Source of the DNA: Endomychus coccineus
Taxonomy: Eukaryota > Arthropoda > Insecta > Coleoptera > Endomychidae
Length of the DNA stretch: 64,000 nt
NCBI GenBank assembly: GCA_958510875.1
Contig: OY294067.1
Span: 235,580,361-235,644,360, forward strand
Reading direction: 5' to 3'
Shown here: positions 11,851-21,946 of the stretch, piece by piece
How positions within the stretch are numbered: the stretch's first letter is position 1
How the letters are laid out: every line of letters begins with the position of its first letter
Position numbers and translations under genes: made by a program
Notes under the pieces: model-generated
What the model was told of the DNA's origin: nothing
The model's input: the letters and a program-made list of their open reading frames with translations, nothing else
Databases searched by the model: none

Positions 11851-12166
11851 TTGTGTATTCTTAGCAAGAAATGGCTCACAAGAACTGATGTAGGATATTT
11901 TTGACGTTTGCCTAATGCAGGACATTTTTTACGTTTGCCTACTTGATTTTTAATAAAAATTACAGGAGTTCGTGCAATTTAGCGGTTATTATCAGCAAGC
12001 CATAGATGTCCACCCATGTATCTTAAAAAAAGTCAATTCCAAATAAACTCACTCCTATTCGAATTGTTGAATTTCATAATTATCGTATTAAAATTAAGGA
12101 AACTAGAGGAAATCTAGTATGCCATGAAATAGCGGTAGAACGGTTGATCATAGGAAGCTGTGTATA

Positions 12167-12762
12167 CAGGTGTCCTCGAACTGCGTGGCTAAAATAAAAC
12201 CGAAGATTCTTTGATTCGAAAAAAATTTGATGAGCCTTTTTACTTTTGCCTCAAGTGTCTTGTTTAGCCGGTAGAGAGCTTCAAAGTTGCAAAAATAATT
12301 TTGTTTTTTCGGTATAACTTGAGAACGTGTTGGAGGACTTTTACAATATTTGGCAGGTGAGTTACTGTCAATAATAGCCGTTTTTGAGAGTGGAGCATAG
12401 AGCCTTAGAGACCATAGAAATGGCTCAAACTTGACGATGTAACGGGAAAAGTGTCCAGAACTTTTTTGTGGTCGATGTAATTCACTCTATATTTTTTATG
12501 TAGATAGCTTATCTAATTTGAAAACTTTTCTTACTCTTAGAAAATTTTGATAAAATCAACGGATTAGCTTGAAAAAAATAATTTTCGAGTCTCTGCAATT
12601 TTGGCTTACTAATTTTACTTGATTAAAATACCTTAGTTGCCTTTGCTTTTCTAATGTCATTTTGGCATTTGGAGAATTTATTCTCAAAACTGTTTTTACT
12701 TTGCTTTCCGTAAAAATTTTTATAAAATTATGGCTCAAAATTTCGCTAACACTGAAATGGTT
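12167..12762 (+). repeat. Left terminal inverted repeat with a duplicate start codon
   Basis: The left repeat of the nested element. At 12730 on the plus strand it contains the same ATG and following codons (MAQNF.NTEMV) that begin the transposase in the right repeat, but the frame stops after a few further codons. Any promoter lying in the right repeat is therefore mirrored here, pointing into the antisense strand of the transposase. Confidence 0.85.
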
Positions 12763-12875
12763 AATATCTCGGTAAAACACGAATAATAAAAATAATAGAA
12801 ATGGGGAAACGATGTGACTATTTAGGAAAATTAAATGCTAAATTAAAAGAAACAACAAAACTTTTTGGGAAATCG

Positions 12876-13925
12876 CTAAGGCATCAATTGTTCGAAATGT
12901 TGCCCATTTTCCTGAATACACAAATTAATTCGTTTCAAGAAATTGGATTGAACTCTGGCTAGTACTTCAGGATCATTCTTCAATAAATCCGCTTCATGAT
13001 TAATTCGTTGCAACAATTCCTCTCGTGTGTTTAATGGAGCTGCATAAACTTTCGACTTCAAAGCGACCCATCGAAAGAAGTCGCAGGGCGTCAAATCAGG
13101 GGAGCGGGCCGGCCAGTTCACTGGTGCATCGTGTCCTCTACCTATCCAGCGATCTGGATATTCCGCATTCAAATGTCGCCTCACAGCTAATGTGAAATGA
13201 GGAGGTGCACCATCATGGATAAACCAGGCTACGACGAATGTGTAAGGGCAACTCTTCCAACAGTTCAAGTAGCCTTTGTTTCAAAAAGTTCAAGTAGTTC
13301 TCCCCGTTCAATCGATCAGGTATAACGGTAGGGCCAATAATAAAGTTATCCACAATTCCAACCCAAACATTGAATTTAGTTTGATTCTGAAAATATGTAA
13401 CTTCCGTTTCATGAGGATTTTCATCAGCATAGAAATGTTCATTATGGAGGTTAAAAAGACCACATCTCGTGAAAGTATCTTCGTCCGTGAACCGAATTCT
13501 TCTACAAAAATTGGGGTTTGCGTTTTGTCTTTGGACAATAAGCCGACAGAAATCTAGCCGATGACCTGGATCCATGGGCAATAAGTCTTGAACTGTTTTA
13601 ATATGATAGGGATACAACAGTTCTTCTTTCAGTACATTATGAACTAATGATTTTGAGGCTCCAATACGAAGTCCCAAACGTAGTGTGCTTATCCCAGGTT
13701 CAGTTTCAACCGCTTCCAGTATCGCTTCTTCGAGCTCTAACGTCCTTCTTGTCCGTCTGCGTCCAGTTTCTCTGCGATTTGCTTCAAATTTGACAGTTTC
13801 GCGAAGGTTTGCCGATTTGGAATTCTGCGATGCGGATATCTTTCCCTTCTCCGGCCATTGCAACGACAAAGTCCATACATCAATAACATATCAACCATTT
13901 CAGTGTTAGTGAAATTTTGAGCCAT
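12876..13925 (-). pseudogene. Mariner-superfamily (DD41D-like) transposase, two frameshifts
   Basis: The start is chosen at the ATG at 13925 (MAQNFTNTEMVDML), preceded by the long terminal repeat. In order: an N-terminal block with YGLCRCNG and RYPHRRIPN, a second DNA-binding region (GISTLRLGLRIGASKSLV), then the DDE core with FTDEDTF, IHDGAPPHF and SPDLTPCDFF. Stop at 12876; about 350 codons, the usual family size. Frameshifts fall near 13760-13870 and near 13235, just before the second aspartate. All three catalytic aspartates remain. Counting from the HDG aspartate to the aspartate of PCDFF gives 43 intervening residues, two more than the DD41D spacing. Confidence 0.88.
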
Positions 13926-14490
13926 AATTTTATAAAATTTTTACGGAAAACAAAGTAAAAACTGACAGTTTTGAGAATAAATTCTTCAAATGCCAAAATG
14001 ACATTAGAAAAGCAAAGGCAACTAAGGTATTTTAATCAAGTAAAATTAGTAAGCCAAAATTGCAGAGACTCGAAAATTAATTTTTTCAAGCTAATCCGTT
14101 GATTTTAACAAAATTTTCTAAGAGTAAGAAAAGTTTTCAAAGTAGATGAGCTATCTACATAAAAAATATCGAGTGAATTACATTGACCAAAAAAAAGTTC
14201 TGGACACTTTTCCCGTTACATCCTCAAGTTTGAGCCATTTCTATAGTCTCTAAGGCTCTGTGCTCACTCTCAAAAATGGCCATTATTGACAGTAGCTCAC
14301 CTGCTGAATATTGTAAAAGTTCTTCATCACGTTCTCAAGTTATACCGAAAAGCCAAAATTATTTTTGCAATTTTGAAGCCCTCTACCGGGTAAACAAGAT
14401 ACTTGAGACAAAAGTAAAAAGGCTCATCAACTTTTTTTCGAATCAAAGAATCTTCGGTTTTATTTTTGCCACGCAGTTCGAGGACACCTG
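13893..14490 (-). repeat. Right terminal inverted repeat carrying the transposase start
   Basis: The right repeat of the nested element. Its inner edge reaches about 11 codons past the transposase start codon at 13925 (minus strand), so the whole upstream region of the gene lies inside the repeat. Confidence 0.85.
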
Positions 14491-15084
14491 TATATTTTCC
14501 AGATTCTTTGGAAAATTTCTAGTCTATGTGTGGGTGTTGTAACTTGCTTTACAACTTCTCTACGAGCAAAATTTGGTATTGCAGTAAGCTTAGTATTTCA
14601 CAAACCTTGATGTTGAGTTACATTTAACTCAATTTCTTCGCTATTGGATGTGCGATGAAAAATTCATTTACACTATTCTAAATGTTGATCATTGGAGATA
14701 TTTTGACAATAGGTATCTTCCATATTTGTATTGAAAAAATATTAAGTATTTGACGTTTGAATTTCCACGACTTCATCAAATAACAGGTGACACCCAAATG
14801 TTGAGACCTAAAAATAATAAAAATAATAACATTTTGGCAATAAATATGATATCATATAAAAGCTTATTCTTCCATTCGCAATGATTTAATTTTGTCTACA
14901 TTAGTTATTGATTGTAGAAAGAGGTCAATTGCATGGAAATATGATATTTTCATGAAAAAATTGAAAATAGCGAATTACTTGTTAACCGTTGAAAATAGGA
15001 ATATGTATTATATAAACTTTTTTGTTGGAAATATAATATAGAATCACATATTAAATTTTTTTACATATATCCTGATACACCCTG

Positions 15085-16016
15085 TATATGTACAGAATTG
15101 TGGTTTATAAGGCAAAAGAACTTAATTGTTTATACATACCCAGAAAATTGCTTATACATACCCAGAACATTTCTCAGGCAAAATTTCATTAAAATGAAAT
15201 AGGATGCTATGATTAAATGAACTATTAAAGTAATTGCCAACCATAATGATACTCAGAACTACACTACCCATTCAAAAAGATTGTAGTTAAGATATTTACG
15301 TTAATAAGTGATCTATGGCGGACAATCGAATCGCATTTTATCAATGATCTACAATTCTTTCAAAGGTTTATTATGTTCACAAAAAAATAAGACTTTGACA
15401 TGTCCAAAGTGGTGTAATAAGTCAACATATTGGTATATGCCGGCATGAAAATATAAGATTAAAATAAGCGGATTTCCCCTAAGTTATAGCCTACTATTAG
15501 ATGCTGAGACAGGTCCAAGGTTTGCTCCGCCACGAGATTAGGTGCGCATGTGACACTTTCTATAACATTTCATATAGACATTTCAAAAGCTATGACCCCT
15601 GCTACCAAACCAAAGCACACCACACGCGCTCCTTGTGAATCTTAATAGTTTCCGAGATTTCATGATGAGTGAGTAAGTGAGCGATACTTGCCTTTATATT
15701 TGGCTTGGTAAAACAAGTGCCAATGTCATATTCTGACCAAAACGAATTTAGAAGGAAATAGGCACCCCACTTTCTAGACACAGAATATCAGAGTCAAAGT
15801 CTAATTAGAACCTGTCAAAATAATATTCACCAGTACCTATTTCAATAGTTTACATCTATATCTCTCTTGACTCGTTTTGATTCAAATTTGACATTGGTTC
15901 TTCTTGCACAAGCCACAGTATGCAGATTATGATGCTTATGTAGATAGAAGTAAAGGGTAATTTGATAAAAGCTTAGAATACCAATAAGAATCTATGGCAT
16001 AGTGTGACGTCATACA
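15085..16016. other. No recognisable gene
   Basis: About 930 bp between the outer mariner element and the old inverted-repeat arm. I see no open frame of note. The sequence GTGTGACGTCA occurs at 16002-16012, a word that recurs in palindromic form near 19470 and 21930. Confidence 0.5.
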
Positions 16017-17336
16017 AATAATCATGATAATAATCATTCCTTAAAATAAAATAACATTTCAGGAGGACAGAGGAGTTTGAAACCACTTCAATACATTTGT
16101 CTTCACAATAAGCAATAGAGAAAGATTATTAAAAAAACATCTAGTAATTGCAAATTCAATTCATGTATAGAATCAAAAATGTAATATTAAGTTTGAGATT
16201 CAATAGTGGTCTTGACAGATATGAGATACCAGCATAATACTGTAAATAAGAAACATAGACCTTTATCCACTAACAATATTGTTTAGTCTGATGATGGCTA
16301 TTTGGTGGCTGAAAAGTCCTCAATACTTTAACAGTATTTTTAATGAATAAGGGTGATTGTTTCTTATTTATATAGTGTTATGGTTTATCTACAGTGTGAA
16401 ATATTTTATTGTTATTAATAACTAATAGCTTGGAGGTCCTTGTTGAACAACTAAAAAATCCAATCGGCTATTTAGAGAATAAAATTATAGAAATAGGTAT
16501 TTTCCCTATCTCAAATGAGCTCTAGTGGTACCAATCCTTAAGTCTGGCAATTCATAAATTACTACTTATTAAAGATCAATTAGTATCTTACCTAGTATTT
16601 CGAAAATCAGAATATTTAGAGGGATACGAACTTTTATCTGACAAGCAATTTGCAATCAGAAATATCAGATCAACAGGAGATGCAATGGCTGCCTTGACTT
16701 CCACAATACATGATGCTAAAAAAGGTCAGAATTGTCTTTGTATGTTAATAGAAAGCAACCTGGATAAACGTACAGAATAAGCGAAATGAAATATTGTTAT
16801 GAGTGAAGAGAAATTGGAATGTGGTGTACCACAAGGATCAGTATTGAGAGCTATTCTTTTTTTAATATACATCAATCTAAAATTTAGTCATAACAGGAGA
16901 ACTAATTAGGTTTGTGAATGATGAGCTGCATTTTGAATGATATTCTATTGTTTCTGCGTTTACTTAACGTAAAATTATTTTAAACTTTCCAAAGTTGGAG
17001 ACACAAACTTGCAACATTTAATTTATAATTAATGCTAACAAAATGCTAAACCAGCACACTGCAAGCTTTGAGAATGCCACAGTGTTGTGATAAAATTTGT
17101 CAGCATCAATTAGAAATTAAAAACAAGTATCTGTGTAAGTTTGAGTTTCATTCTCCAACTTTAGAAAGTTTAGAAAGATGATAATTTGAAGGTTCCGAAA
17201 AACAGTTGAAAAAGAATTAACAATCTTAGTTGATTTATTTATTGAGAAACTTCTGATCGTAAATATGGAAAAAATTGAGTTGATTCCTTCCAGTACCTAT
17301 TCCCTAAAAGAATCGTCATATTATGAATTAGGAGAA
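16017..17336 (+). repeat. Right arm of the old inverted repeat (LINE relic)
   Basis: Inverted partner of 9011-10288. On this strand it reads in the sense direction of the LINE and includes the MITE at 16983-17170 at the equivalent position to the one in the left arm. Confidence 0.8.
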
Positions 17337-17822
17337 TTAGAATTTAAAGTCAGCAGGATCCTAAGAATTGAAAAACCAAAAACCATTAAGTATTCAGACT
17401 TTCATATCGATTGCCATTCGAGATGGACCGATACATATACAGAGTCTTGTAAGGAAATTGAGAGACCCAAATTAAGCTGCTTCAACAGTTCTGTGATATC
17501 AAACTACAAAGAACAATTTATTATGCACTGGTTCAGTCACTTTTGAGTCATTAACATGGCGTAGGTAGTCTAACAAATAATCCATCAAAGAGTATGGAAT
17601 TTTAAACGATACTCGTCGTATTTTTTTTAACTTATGAGGTTCGCGATTATTGCAAAATTAAATATGTTTCTGATTTGAATTTATTGGAAACCTCATATAC
17701 AAGGTATTAGCTTTCATGGGTATTTAATGTAAGTTTATTTCTAATTATAAAACTTGCGTTCAACATATTATAAGTAAATCATATATAAATGTTCTAAATA
17801 AACTATTTTTATTATTATTATC
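16620..17822 (+). pseudogene. LINE reverse-transcriptase relic
   Basis: Broken frames give LSDKQFAIRNIRSTGDAM (fingers), then GVPQGSVLRAILFLIYIN (the conserved palm block), then after the inserted MITE a 93-codon frame at 17265-17546 with IKYSDFHIDCHSRW, the degraded equivalent of the KYLG..ID..L.W thumb block. The 3' end has AATAAA and closes in ATT repeats at about 17805-17822. It is interrupted by a 188-bp MITE and by stops. A near-identical copy of its 3' half lies inverted at about 21100-21770. Confidence 0.85.
16983..17170. mobile_element. Palindromic MITE, TA target
   Basis: 188-bp element with ends AACTTTCCAAAGTTGGAGA and inverted partner, TA on both sides (16981-16982 and 17171-17172). 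It sits inside the LINE reverse-transcriptase relic and matches the MITE at 9176-9354. Confidence 0.78.
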
Positions 17823-19261
17823 ATCAACTATGGTTCAGTTTCAAAATTTTAGTGTGATAGAATTAGCTTTTTGGAGTTTTTAATTCTGAGTTCGGAGAAA
17901 AAAATTGCCTTAAGTAGATAATTATGATAAAAATTGAAGAAACTAAAATCCAACACTTCTGATCATCGAAAATGGTCCAAAAAAAATTAGTTAAAAAAAA
18001 AGCTTTGAATAAGCTTATGCGCCGTAAGAAGATGCAAAAAATTAGCTGCGGATGAACCCGATTGGTCCAGCGGTGACCCCGCAAATTGCAAAAAACCATA
18101 AATTTTGCTCGAGATTTCAAAAATTCATAACTCTTGTTCTTTTAAAGATTGAGGGCTGAAATTAATCAATAGGTTGTAGCTTTTGTGCCCACCAAGTACC
18201 ACACAAAGCAGATCGGACGTATACTTTTTGCAAACCGCAGCTTAACGCAAAAAATAGCACTTTTGTAAAATGGCCCTAAAAAAGCTGTGATGCGATGACG
18301 AGTTATTTTTTACGGCATCATCTTCAATAGTTAATGAACAACTTACCAAATTTCCAACCTCTTATCTCTCGTAACAGTTGCTAAAACAATTATTTTAAAT
18401 AATGGTACTTCGTGCGCTTGGCTGTGCGGCGCCCACTCTTCGCAGCTCGGCTCTGGCGTTTTCGAGCTTATTGGTTCAAAATGCGAACGCTCGTAAAAAA
18501 CAACAATATCTCGGAAACCCTTGCTCGAAAATCGATGTTGTTTTTTTTTAATCCATTCAATATTATTATTCTGTATTTGATAATTACTTCCATCCTATTG
18601 TAATGTGTATTAATAATTTAATTGTATAATAAAAAATTATAAAATCACCATTACTCTCCAACAATATTATAATTACATTGCCTAGTATTACAACATTTTG
18701 GAACTGAACAAAATATTTTGTAATGTTCTACATGATATAAGTAAGAGCATTTTCCTATATTACTACTTACATTAAATTTTTTAGTACAATATGTACTAAA
18801 TACGTTTTATCAATGTTTTTCTGTCACGTTTCAAATTTTTTGAATTATTTTTTATCGTTATTTGATATATTACAATAAAAAATATGTTAAAATACCATAC
18901 ACATTCGAAAATAGAATAACATAGAAAATATCGATGTTCGAGCAAGGGTTCCCGAGATATTGTTGTTTTTTACTAGCCTAGCACGGCGGCTCTCCTTTCC
19001 TCGAGCAAAATCGATGGTTTTTTGCAATTTGCGGGGTTACCGCTGGACCAATCGGGTTCATGCGCAGCTTATTACTTCCGTCCGGCGCATAAGCTTATTA
19101 AAAGTTTTTTTTAACTCAATCCGACGATGTCCGACGCGAAAATCGGTTTTGGTCATTTTTACCATTTGCGATGATCAAAAAGTGTTCGATTTTAGTTCCA
19201 TCATAATTAGGCAATTTTTTTCTCCGAAATCAGAATTATGATAAAATTACCGACATTTTTT
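17083..19261 (+). repeat. Left arm of the 17-22 kb inverted duplication
   Basis: Reverse-complement partner of 19491-21860. It contains the end of the MITE, the LINE 3' end and most of the TA-flanked element at 17852-19277. The match is close, with occasional substitutions and a few indels: the right arm keeps about 150 bp near 19860-20000 that this arm lacks, and has an extra short duplication near 20220. Confidence 0.88.
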
Positions 19262-19277
19262 GCTAATTCTATCACAC
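17852..19277. mobile_element. TA-flanked element with long terminal inverted repeats
   Basis: It begins GTGTGATAGAATTAGC and ends GCTAATTCTATCACAC, with TA on each side. The outer 250 bp or so of the two ends are inverted copies of each other (shared words AATAAGCTTATGCGCCG-like, CCCGCAAATTGCAAAAAACC). The interior includes GC-rich stretches and an AT-rich core, with no open frame I can assign. It looks like a non-autonomous DNA transposon. Confidence 0.7.
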
Positions 19278-19403
19278 TATCTATTCTATTTAATCATCCT
19301 GTGCTAAATTATGTTCACTATTTCCCATTTGAAACGTCTTATCATTTATCGAAATACTTTTGAGATTATATTGATTTCAAATTGGATAATGATAAATAGT
19401 TTT

Positions 19404-19483
19404 CAACAATTTAAATATTCTCCAATATCAGAAATTTAGCATTACTCTTCTTCTAAATATTCAAATAGATAGTGTGACGTCAC
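19404..19483 (+). repeat. 80-bp direct repeat, copy 1
   Basis: Starts CAACAATTTAAATATTCTCC and ends GTGACGTCAC; repeated almost exactly at 21861-21940. The pair brackets the right inverted arm. Confidence 0.88.
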
Positions 19484-19490
19484 ATTATCC

Positions 19491-21860
19491 AAAAAATGTC
19501 GGTAATTTTAGCATAATTCTGATTTCGGAGAAAAAAATTGCCTAATTATGATGGAACTAAAATCGAACACTTTTTGATCATCGCAAATGGTAAAAATGAC
19601 CAAAACCCATTTTCGCGTCGGACATCGTCGGATTGAGTTAAAAAAAAACTTTTAATAAGCTTATGCGCCGGACGGAAGTAATAAGCTGCGCATAAAACCC
19701 GATTGGTCCACCGGTGACCCCGCAAATTGCAAAAAACCATCGATTTTGCTAGAGGAAAGGAGAGCCGCCGTGCTAGGCTAGTAAAAAACAACAATATCTC
19801 GGGAACCCTTGCTCGAACATCGATGTTTTCTTTTTTAATCCGTACTACCATTCAATAATATTAAGATTGCGCATATTTTCAAACTTCTAGTAATGTCGGA
19901 AGTACTCTAAAAAATTACATTGCGCTATTCAATCTATTCATTATTACTATTTATTCGCTATTTTCGAATGTGTATGGTATTTTAACATATTTTTTATTGT
20001 AATATATCAAATAACGATGAAAAATAATGCAAAAAATTTGAAACGTGACAGAAAAACATTGATAAAACGTATTTAGTACATATTGTACTAAAAAATTTAA
20101 TGTAAGTAGTAATATAGGAAATTGCTCTTACTTATATCATGTAGAACATTACAAAATATTTTGTTCAGTTCCAAAATGTTGTAATACTAGGCAATGCAAT
20201 TATAATATTGTTGGAGAGTAATGGTGATTTTATGATATTGTTGGAGAGTGATGGTGATTTTATAATTTTTTATTATACAATTAAATTATTAATACACATT
20301 ACAATAGGATGGAAGTAATTATCAAGAGACAGAATAATATTATTGAATGGATTAAAAAAAAACAACATCGATTTTCGAGCAAGGGTTCCCGAGATATTGT
20401 TGTTTTTTACGAGCGTTCGCATTTTGAACCCATACGCTCGAAAACGCCAGAGCCGAGCTGCGAAGAGTGGGCGTGGCCTAGCGCGGCGGCTCTCCCTTTC
20501 ACGCGCGCCGCACAGCCAAACGCACGAAGTACCATTATTTAAAATAATTGTTTTAGCAACTGTTACGAGAGATAAGAGGTTGGAAATTTGGTAAGTTGTT
20601 CATTAACTATTGAAGAAGATGATCCCGTAAAAAAATAGCTCGTTACCACATCACAGCTTTTTTAGGGACATTTTACAAAAGTGCTATTTTTTGCGTTAAG
20701 CTGCGGTTTGCAAAAAGTATACGTCCGATCTGCTTTGTGTGGTACTTGGTGGGCACAAAAGCTACAACCTATTGATTAATTTCAGCTCTCAATCTTTGAA
20801 AGAACAAGAGTTATGAATTTTTGAAATCTCCAGCAAAATTTATGGTTTTTTGCAATTTGCGGGGTCACCGCTGGACCAATCGGGTTCATCCGCAGCTCAT
20901 TTTTTTGCATCTTCTTACGGCGCATAAGCTCATTTAAAGCTTTTTTTTTAACTAATTTTTTTGGACCATTTTCGATGATCAAAAGTGTTCGATTTTAGTT
21001 TCTTCAATTTTTATCATAATTATCTACTTGAGGCAATTTTTTTCTCCGAACTCAGAATTAAAAACTCCAAAAAGCTAATTCTATCACACTATAAAATTTT
21101 GAAACTGAACCATAGTTGATGATAATAATAATAAAAATAGTTTATTTAGAACATTTATATATGATTTACTTATAATATGTTGAACGCAAGTTTTATAATT
21201 AGAAATAAACTTACATTAAATACCCATGAAAGCTAATACCTTGTATATGAGGTTTCCAATAAATTCAAATCAGAAACATATTTAATTTTGCAATAATCGC
21301 GAACCTCATAAGTTAAAAAAATACGACGAGTATCGTTTAAAATTCCATACTCTTTGATGGATTATTTGTTAGACTACCTACGCCATGTTAATAACTCAAA
21401 AGTGACTGAACCAGTGCATAATAAATTGTTCTTTGTAGTTTGATATCACAGAACTGTTGAAGCAGCTTGAATTTGGGTCTCTCAATTTCCTTACAAGGCT
21501 CTGTATATGTATCGGTCCATCTCGAATGGCAATCGATATGAAAGTCTGAATACTTAATGGTTTTTGGTTTTTCAATTCTTAGGATCCTGCTGACTTTAAA
21601 TTCTAATTCTCCTAATTCATAATATGACGATTCTTTTAGGGAATAGGTACTGGAAGGAATCAACTCAATTTTTTCCATATTTACGATCAGAAGTTTCTCA
21701 ATAAATAAATCAATTAAGATTGTTAATTCTTTTTCAACTGTTTTTCGGAACCTTCAAATTATCATCTTTCTAAACTTTCTAAAGTTGGAGAATGAAACTC
21801 AAACTTACACAGATACTTGTTTTTAATTTCTAATTAATGCTAACAAATTTTATCACAACA
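19491..21860 (-). repeat. Right arm of the 17-22 kb inverted duplication
   Basis: Inverted copy of 17083-19261, separated from it by a spacer of about 230 bp. It contains the LINE 3' end on the minus strand (frame at 21388-21678, 96 codons, nearly identical to the one at 17265-17546 but open further at its end) and a truncated MITE that stops exactly at the arm boundary. Confidence 0.88.
21100..21770 (-). pseudogene. LINE reverse-transcriptase 3' fragment (in the right arm)
   Basis: Inverted duplicate of 17200-17822. The minus-strand frame carries IKYSDFHIDCHSRW and continues into YYALVQSLLSY, the thumb-region block expected in this LINE, which the left-arm copy has lost by a frameshift. This copy therefore keeps the older reading. 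It has no catalytic domain. Confidence 0.8.
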
Positions 21861-21940
21861 CAACAATTTAAATATTCTCCAATATCAGAAATTTAGCATT
21901 ACTCTTCTTCTAAATATTCAAATGGATAGTGTGACGTCAC
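21861..21940 (+). repeat. 80-bp direct repeat, copy 2
   Basis: Second copy of 19404-19483, immediately outside the right inverted arm. Confidence 0.88.
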
Positions 21941-21946
21941 ACTATC
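21925..21946. repeat. 22-bp perfect palindrome containing TGACGTCA
   Basis: GATAGTGTGACGTCACACTATC reads the same on both strands (22 bp in total; the central 8 bp are TGACGTCA). A one-mismatch version sits at 19468-19489. TAGTGTGA is also the end of the element at 17852-19277 plus its TA, so this may be two transposon ends brought together. TGACGTCA is also the CREB/ATF binding core; regulatory use is not shown. Confidence 0.7.

Larger units (their letters stand above)
12167..14490 (-). mobile_element. Nested mariner-type element with very long inverted repeats
   Basis: This element starts CAGGTGTCCTCGAACTGCG and ends with its reverse complement. TA flanks both sides (12165-12166 and 14491-14492). 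It is 2,324 bp. The terminal inverted repeats are about 597 bp each (12167-12762 and 13893-14490), over half the element, and differ by scattered substitutions and small indels. Between them lies a frameshifted transposase gene on the minus strand. The target TA lies inside the outer element at 10794-15084. Terminal repeats this long are unusual for the superfamily. Confidence 0.93.
10794..15084 (-). mobile_element. Outer Tc1/mariner-type element, interrupted by a nested one
   Basis: The left end CAGGGATGTATCAGGATAT and the right end, in reverse complement CAGGGTGTATCAGGATAT, begin terminal inverted repeats of about 215 bp (10794-11010 and roughly 14868-15084). TA flanks each end (10792-10793 and 15085-15086). 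Inside are a decayed transposase (10839-11850) and a complete second element at 12167-14490. Removing the nested element leaves about 1.97 kb. So the outer copy is older than its guest. Confidence 0.85.
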
